Shown one piece after another: positions 13,390 through 17,001 of a stretch of 17,001 nucleotides of DNA; position 1 is the first letter of the stretch; each line of letters starts with the position of its first letter. The notes beneath the pieces are model-generated. The model had not been told where the DNA came from. It was given only the letters and a program-made list of their open reading frames with translations, and made no database searches. Position numbers and translations under genes: made by a program. The DNA comes from Actinomycetes bacterium (lineage in GTDB: Bacteria; Actinomycetota; Actinomycetes; Actinomycetales; Cellulomonadaceae), in the NCBI GenBank assembly GCA_023418375.1, contig JAEZZV010000091.1, forward strand, positions 1-17,001, in the 5' to 3' direction.

Positions 13390-15885
13390 CTACTCGTTGT
13401 CGCCCCCGGTGGCGGCGGTGGCCGACACCCGGTCCTGCTGCGGGCCGCCCTCGGCGGTCCCGGTCTCGCCCGCGTCGGGCCACACCCAGTCGCGGACCTC
13501 GGGGATGTCCTCGCCGTGGTCGCGCGTGTAGGCCCGGGCCCGCAGCCGCGCGTCGACCATCTCCTGGCGCAGGTTCGCCTGGCCCGACCGCATCCAGTGG
13601 ACGTGGTCGATGACGTCGATGACGAGCTTGTAGCGGTCGATGTCGTTGAGCATCGCCATGTCGAAGGGCGTGGTCGTGGTGCCCTCCTCCTTGTAGCCGC
13701 GCACGTGCAGGTTGTCGTGCCCGTTGCGGCGGTAGGTGAGGCGGTGGATCAGCCACGGGTAGCCGTGGTAGGCGAAGACGATCGGCCGGTCGGCGGTGAA
13801 GAGGTTGTCGAACTCGCGGTCGGACAGCCCGTGCGGGTGCTCCCGCGCGTCCTGCAGCCGCATGAGGTCGACGACGTTGACCACGCGGACCTTGAGCACC
13901 GGCACCCGCTCGCGCAGGATGTGCGCCGCCGCCAGCACCTCGAGCGTCGGCACGTCGCCGGCGCACGCCAGCACGACGTCGGGCTGCTGGCCCTCGACCT
14001 CGGTGCCGGCCCAGTCCCAGATGCCGACGCCGCGCGTGCAGTGCGCGATCGCCTGCTCCATGGTCAGGAAGTTCGGCGCCGGCTGCTTGCCGCTGACCAC
14101 GACGTTGACGTAGTCGCGGCTGCGCAGGCAGTGGTCGTAGGTCGACAGCAGGGTGTTCGCGTCCGGCGGCAGGTACACCCGGACGATCTCGGCCTTCTTG
14201 TTGACCACGTGGTCGATGAAGCCGGGGTCCTGGTGGCTGAAGCCGTTGTGGTCCTGGCGCCACACGTGCGAGGACAGCAGGTAGTTCAGCGACGCGATCG
14301 GCCGGCGCCACGGGATGTCCGCGGTGACCTTCAGCCACTTGGCGTGCTGGTTCACCATCGAGTCGACGATGTGGATGAACGCCTCGTAGCAGTTGAACAG
14401 GCCGTGCCGGCCGGTGAGGAGGTAGCCCTCGAGCCAGCCCTGCATCTGGTGCTCGGACAGCATCTCGAGCACGCGACCCGCGCGGGCCATGTGCTCGTCG
14501 ACCTCGGGGCCCTCGAACTCGGCGTTCCACTGCTTGTCGGTCGCGTCGAACACGGCCTGCAGGCGGTTGGACGCCGTCTCGTCCGGGCCGAAGATCCGGA
14601 AGTTGTCCGGGTTCAGCCGGATGACGTCGGCCAGCCACTGGCCGAGGATGCGCGGCGCCTCGGAGATCGAGCCGCCCGGGCGCGGGACGTCGACGGCGTA
14701 CTCGCGGAAGTCCGGCAGGCGCAGGTCCTTGAGCAGCAGGCCGCCGTTGGCGTGCGGGTTGTCGCTCATCCGCAGGTGGCCGGCGGGGGCCAGGTCGCGG
14801 ATGTCGGCGGAGACCCGGCCGTCGGCGTCGAACAGGTCCTCGGGGCCGTAGCTCTCGAGCCACTCGCGCAGCACCTGCAGGTGCTCGGGGGTGTCCCGCG
14901 CGCTCGCGAGCGGCACCTGGTGCGCCCGCCACGAGCCGGTGGTCTTCTTGCCGTCGATGTAGTCCGGCCCGGTCCAGCCCTTGGGAGTGCGGAAGACGAT
15001 CATCGGCCACATCGGGCGGGTCTCGTCGCCGCGGGCGGCGCGGTCCTTGATCTCGGCGATCTCGTTGAGCACCTCGTCGAGCACCAGCGCGAAGCGGCGG
15101 TGGATGGACACCGCGTCCTCGTCGTCGAACCCGGCCGTGAACAGGTGCGGCTTGTGGCCGTAGCCGACCATGAGCGAGCTGAGCTCGTCCTCGTCGATGC
15201 GCGCGAGCACCGTGGGGTTGGCGATCTTGTACCCGTTGAGGTGCAGGATCGGCAGCACGACCCCGTCCTTGACCGGGTTGACGAACTTGTTGGAGTGCCA
15301 GCTGGTGGCGAGCGGGCCGGTCTCGGCCTCGCCGTCGCCGACGACCGCGGCGACCAGCAGGTCGGGGTTGTCGAACGCGGCGCCGTACGCGTGCGAGAGC
15401 GCGTAGCCCAGCTCGCCGCCCTCGTGGATGGAGCCGGGGGTCTCGGGTGCGACGTGGCTCGGGATGCCGCCCGGGAAGGAGAACTGCCGGAACAGCCGGC
15501 GCAGGCCCTCGGCGTCCTGCGTGATGTCGGAGTAGACCTCGGAGTAGGTGCCGTCGAGGTACGCCGCTGCGACGAGGCCCGGGCCGCCGTGGCCCGGGCC
15601 GGTGATGTAGATGGTGGACTGCTCGCGCTCGGCGATCGCCCGGTTGAGGTGGGCGTACAGGAACGTCAGGCCGGGCGTCGTGCCCCAGTGCCCCAGGAGG
15701 CGCGGCTTCACGTGGTCACGGTGCAGCGGCTCGGACATCAGGGGGTTGTCGAGCAGGTAGATCTGGCCGACCGAGAGGTAGTTGGCGGCGCGCCACCACT
15801 TGTCCACCCGCTCGAGCGTCTCGGCGTCCAGTGGCGTCACCTCGCGGCTGCGCCAGCCGGCGGTGCTGTCCACGACTGAGGTCAT
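13390..15885 (-). CDS. xfp: Fructose-6-phosphate/xylulose-5-phosphate phosphoketolase
   Basis: This 831-residue thiamine-diphosphate enzyme cleaves xylulose-5-phosphate and often fructose-6-phosphate with phosphate, giving acetyl phosphate plus glyceraldehyde-3-phosphate or erythrose-4-phosphate. Visible family marks are GHWGTTPGL, the GPGHGGPG segment, EGGELGYALSHAYG (phosphoketolase signature) and GDGEAETGP at 183-191, the cofactor and metal-binding motif. HQDPGFIDH and YKEEGTTTTPFDM follow in the C-terminal half. It is slightly longer than typical (about 790-825 from memory) because of a polar C-terminal tail (GETGTAEGGPQQDR onward). GAGGAGA lies about 6 nt before the ATG. It is first in an operon with pta and ackA, which consume its product acetyl phosphate. 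The family is certain; preference between the two sugar phosphates is not readable from sequence. Confidence 0.97.
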   Translation of the reverse strand: MTSVVDSTAGWRSREVTPLDAETLERVDKWWRAANYLSVGQIYLLDNPLMSEPLHRDHVKPRLLGHWGTTPGLTFLYAHLNRAIAEREQSTIYITGPGHGGPGLVAAAYLDGTYSEVYSDITQDAEGLRRLFRQFSFPGGIPSHVAPETPGSIHEGGELGYALSHAYGAAFDNPDLLVAAVVGDGEAETGPLATSWHSNKFVNPVKDGVVLPILHLNGYKIANPTVLARIDEDELSSLMVGYGHKPHLFTAGFDDEDAVSIHRRFALVLDEVLNEIAEIKDRAARGDETRPMWPMIVFRTPKGWTGPDYIDGKKTTGSWRAHQVPLASARDTPEHLQVLREWLESYGPEDLFDADGRVSADIRDLAPAGHLRMSDNPHANGGLLLKDLRLPDFREYAVDVPRPGGSISEAPRILGQWLADVIRLNPDNFRIFGPDETASNRLQAVFDATDKQWNAEFEGPEVDEHMARAGRVLEMLSEHQMQGWLEGYLLTGRHGLFNCYEAFIHIVDSMVNQHAKWLKVTADIPWRRPIASLNYLLSSHVWRQDHNGFSHQDPGFIDHVVNKKAEIVRVYLPPDANTLLSTYDHCLRSRDYVNVVVSGKQPAPNFLTMEQAIAHCTRGVGIWDWAGTEVEGQQPDVVLACAGDVPTLEVLAAAHILRERVPVLKVRVVNVVDLMRLQDAREHPHGLSDREFDNLFTADRPIVFAYHGYPWLIHRLTYRRNGHDNLHVRGYKEEGTTTTPFDMAMLNDIDRYKLVIDVIDHVHWMRSGQANLRQEMVDARLRARAYTRDHGEDIPEVRDWVWPDAGETGTAEGGPQQDRVSATAATGGDNE

Positions 15886-16126
15886 CGGGCTCTCCTCACA
15901 GGGCTGCCGGCGGCCGGGGCGATCCCGGTCCGCTCCTTAGGTTGCCGTGCGTGTCGGCGAGGACAGGGGACGTTCGGCCCCGACGACGGCGACGGCATGT
16001 GGCCATCTCGCCAGCGGTCGCTCCGCACACCGCCATCGCATCACATCGAGGCCCTGCGGCGCACCATCGCCCACCCCCTCATCGCGGGTGACGTCGGGGA
16101 CTCCCGGCGCAGGTACCGTGGCTGTC
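15886..16126. other. Divergent promoter region between xfp and the SURF1 gene
   Basis: This 241-bp spacer separates two outward-facing genes and must hold the xfp operon promoter on the minus strand and the SURF1 promoter on the plus strand. Only the SURF1 -10 box (16114-16119) is recognisable. On the minus strand a CTAAGG segment near 15940 lies in a less GC-rich patch and could be part of the xfp promoter, but no -35/-10 pair is convincing. No RNA gene or protein family is seen. Confidence 0.5.
16114..16119 (+). promoter_or_regulatory. -10 box (TACCGT) for a leaderless SURF1 transcript
   Basis: TACCGT fits TAnnnT and ends exactly 7 nt before the GTG at 16127, the same distance as in guaB3 and the esterase. 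This geometry is the main reason for preferring GTG 16127 over the in-frame GTG at 16118, which lies inside the box. Confidence 0.5.
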
Positions 16127-16933
16127 GTGATCGAGGACCGGCCCCCCTACGGGCGGACCGCGCGCTCGCCGCGGATGCTCGGCATCCTCCTCGTGCTCCT
16201 GGCGATCGCCGCGGTGTGCGCCCGGCTCGGGGCCTGGCAGCTCGACCGGGCGCAGGAGTCCGCCCGCCAGGCCGAGGCCGCTCAGGCCGCGGGGGCCGCC
16301 GACGCCGTCGCGCTGGCGGACGTGCTGGCCCCGCAGGCGACGTTCACGGGCGTGGCCGACCGGCGGCTGGTCGTCGCGCAGGGGCGGTTCGGCGACGACG
16401 AGGTCCTCGTCCCCGACCGCCCGCGCGAGGGCACCGAGGGCCTGCTCGTCGTGACGCCCTTCGTCGTGGCCGACACCGGGGCGACGCTCGCCGTCGTCCG
16501 GGGCTGGGTGGCGGACGCGGGCGACGCCGCGGCCTTCCCGGCGCCCGACGGCGACGCGACGGTCACCGGCGTCCTCCAGGTGGGTGAGGCCGCCCACGAC
16601 GACGTCGACCTGCCGGCGGGCCAGGTGGCCGCCGTGAGCCCGGCGGCGCTCGTCAACCGCTGGGGCGGGCCGGTCTACACCGGCTACCTCGTCCTCACCC
16701 ACGTCGAGCCGGGGCAGGGCGACCTCCTCGCGGCGCCGTTGCCGGAACCGCCGTCGGGCGCGTGGGACCTGCAGAACCTCGCCTACGCGGCGCAGTGGTG
16801 GCTGTTCGGGGGGTTCGCGATCGCGCTGTGGGTGCGGCTCGTGCGCGACGAGGCCCGCCGGGCCGTCGAGGGCGACGACCTGGCCGACGTCACTCCGGCT
16901 GGCGACGCGGGGGAGTCCGGCGCAACGCCTTGA
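16127..16933 (+). CDS. SURF1-family membrane protein (cytochrome oxidase assembly)
   Basis: This 268-residue protein has the SURF1/Shy1 layout: one N-terminal membrane helix (about residues 17-32), an extracytoplasmic domain, and one C-terminal helix (about 222-240). Family motifs are RLGAWQLDRA at residues 33-42 directly after the first helix, a central VVRGWV, and NLAYAAQWWLF starting at N217 before the second helix. SURF1 proteins help insert haem into cytochrome c oxidase, so a role in aerobic respiration is expected. A C-terminal charged tail follows. No cox, cta or haem genes are nearby; it stands alone, divergent from xfp. The GTG at 16127 was chosen from the -10 box spacing; no ribosome site is visible. 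The last 44 nt overlap a possible convergent gene. Confidence 0.87.
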   Translation: MIEDRPPYGRTARSPRMLGILLVLLAIAAVCARLGAWQLDRAQESARQAEAAQAAGAADAVALADVLAPQATFTGVADRRLVVAQGRFGDDEVLVPDRPREGTEGLLVVTPFVVADTGATLAVVRGWVADAGDAAAFPAPDGDATVTGVLQVGEAAHDDVDLPAGQVAAVSPAALVNRWGGPVYTGYLVLTHVEPGQGDLLAAPLPEPPSGAWDLQNLAYAAQWWLFGGFAIALWVRLVRDEARRAVEGDDLADVTPAGDAGESGATP

Positions 16934-17001
16934 CCTCCCGGCGGTGCTGCTCCGCCGCGACGCGCCGGGCCCGCGAGGCGCGGCTCGCGCGCGTCGGGCG
17001 G
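16890..17001 (-). CDS. C-terminal end of an unidentified Arg-rich protein, partial
   Basis: On the minus strand a frame is open from the window edge to a TGA at 16892-16890, giving 36 residues of what would be a C-terminus. It is strongly basic, with RARRVAAEQHRREVKALRR as the clearest segment, which could form a charged helix, then a Pro/Arg tail. I do not recognise a family. If real, the gene converges on SURF1 and overlaps its 3' end by 44 nt. The fragment is short and GC-rich, so a spurious open frame cannot be excluded. Confidence 0.35.
   Translation of the reverse strand, partial: RPTRASRASRARRVAAEQHRREVKALRRTPPRRQPE

Noticed and set aside
11300..15010. A single minus-strand frame of 1236 codons that could suggest a Pta fusion
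   Set aside because: Its first half is Arg/Pro/Ala-rich shadow sequence of xfp in another frame. Pta homology begins exactly at the ATG at 13381, just after the xfp stop.
13375..15879. An 834-codon plus-strand open frame antisense to xfp, and similar long frames antisense to pta, ackA and the PTS genes
   Set aside because: In very GC-rich coding DNA the opposite strand is often open by codon bias. The translations are low-complexity Arg/Val/Asp/His-rich with no family motifs, while the minus-strand xfp, pta and ackA are unmistakable.
1..17001. CRISPR arrays, tRNA/rRNA genes, insertion sequences, prophage or defence genes
   Set aside because: I looked for regularly spaced repeats, terminal inverted repeats, transposase, integrase or nuclease-helicase motifs and RNA gene signatures and saw none; composition is uniform apart from the short promoter region near 2100.

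Overview
The window is very GC-rich DNA (about three quarters G+C by eye) from an actinobacterium. The gene families point to a Micrococcales organism, possibly related to Cellulomonas: a GuaB3-type IMP dehydrogenase relative, a SURF1 protein, an xfp-pta-ackA operon, and -10 boxes placed directly before start codons. The genus is inference only. No RNA gene, insertion sequence, prophage or CRISPR array is visible, so this looks like chromosomal metabolic DNA.

Layout. (1) 1-632, minus: 5' part of a DEDDh 3'-5' exonuclease cut by the window edge. (2) 729-1853, plus: guaB3, divergent from the exonuclease and followed by a hairpin. (3) 1854-2170: a gene-free regulatory region with an inverted repeat and a conspicuous A/C-rich promoter/operator. 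(4) 2171-9054, plus: an eight-gene sugar-PTS operon. Its order is DeoR-family repressor, 1-phosphofructokinase-family kinase, mannitol-type EIIC, EIIB, EIIA, zinc-dependent polyol(-phosphate) dehydrogenase, HPr, enzyme I. A large nested hairpin ends it. (5) 9168-10028, plus: an alpha/beta-hydrolase esterase. (6) 10042-10083: a strong hairpin between convergent units. (7) 15885-10101, minus: xfp-pta-ackA (phosphoketolase, phosphotransacetylase, acetate kinase). (8) 16127-16933, plus: a SURF1-family membrane protein that converges on an unidentified minus-strand gene running off the right edge.

How the genes work together. The PTS operon encodes a full phosphorelay from PEP through EI, HPr, EIIA and EIIB to EIIC. 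It would import a hexitol, most likely mannitol, as its 1-phosphate. The dehydrogenase would oxidise the hexitol phosphate to a ketose phosphate, and the PfkB-family kinase could phosphorylate that again for glycolysis. The separate xfp-pta-ackA operon can split fructose-6-phosphate or xylulose-5-phosphate to acetyl phosphate and convert that to acetyl-CoA, or to acetate plus ATP. Together they would form a short route from hexitol to acetate. The main biochemical question is whether the zinc dehydrogenase and the FruK-type kinase form a fructose-1-phosphate route in place of the classical MtlD route.

A second pattern concerns transcription. guaB3, the esterase and the SURF1 gene each have a TAnnnT box exactly 7 nt before the start codon and no clear Shine-Dalgarno sequence, which suggests leaderless mRNAs. 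Most operon genes instead have good Shine-Dalgarno sites or overlapping stop/start codons.
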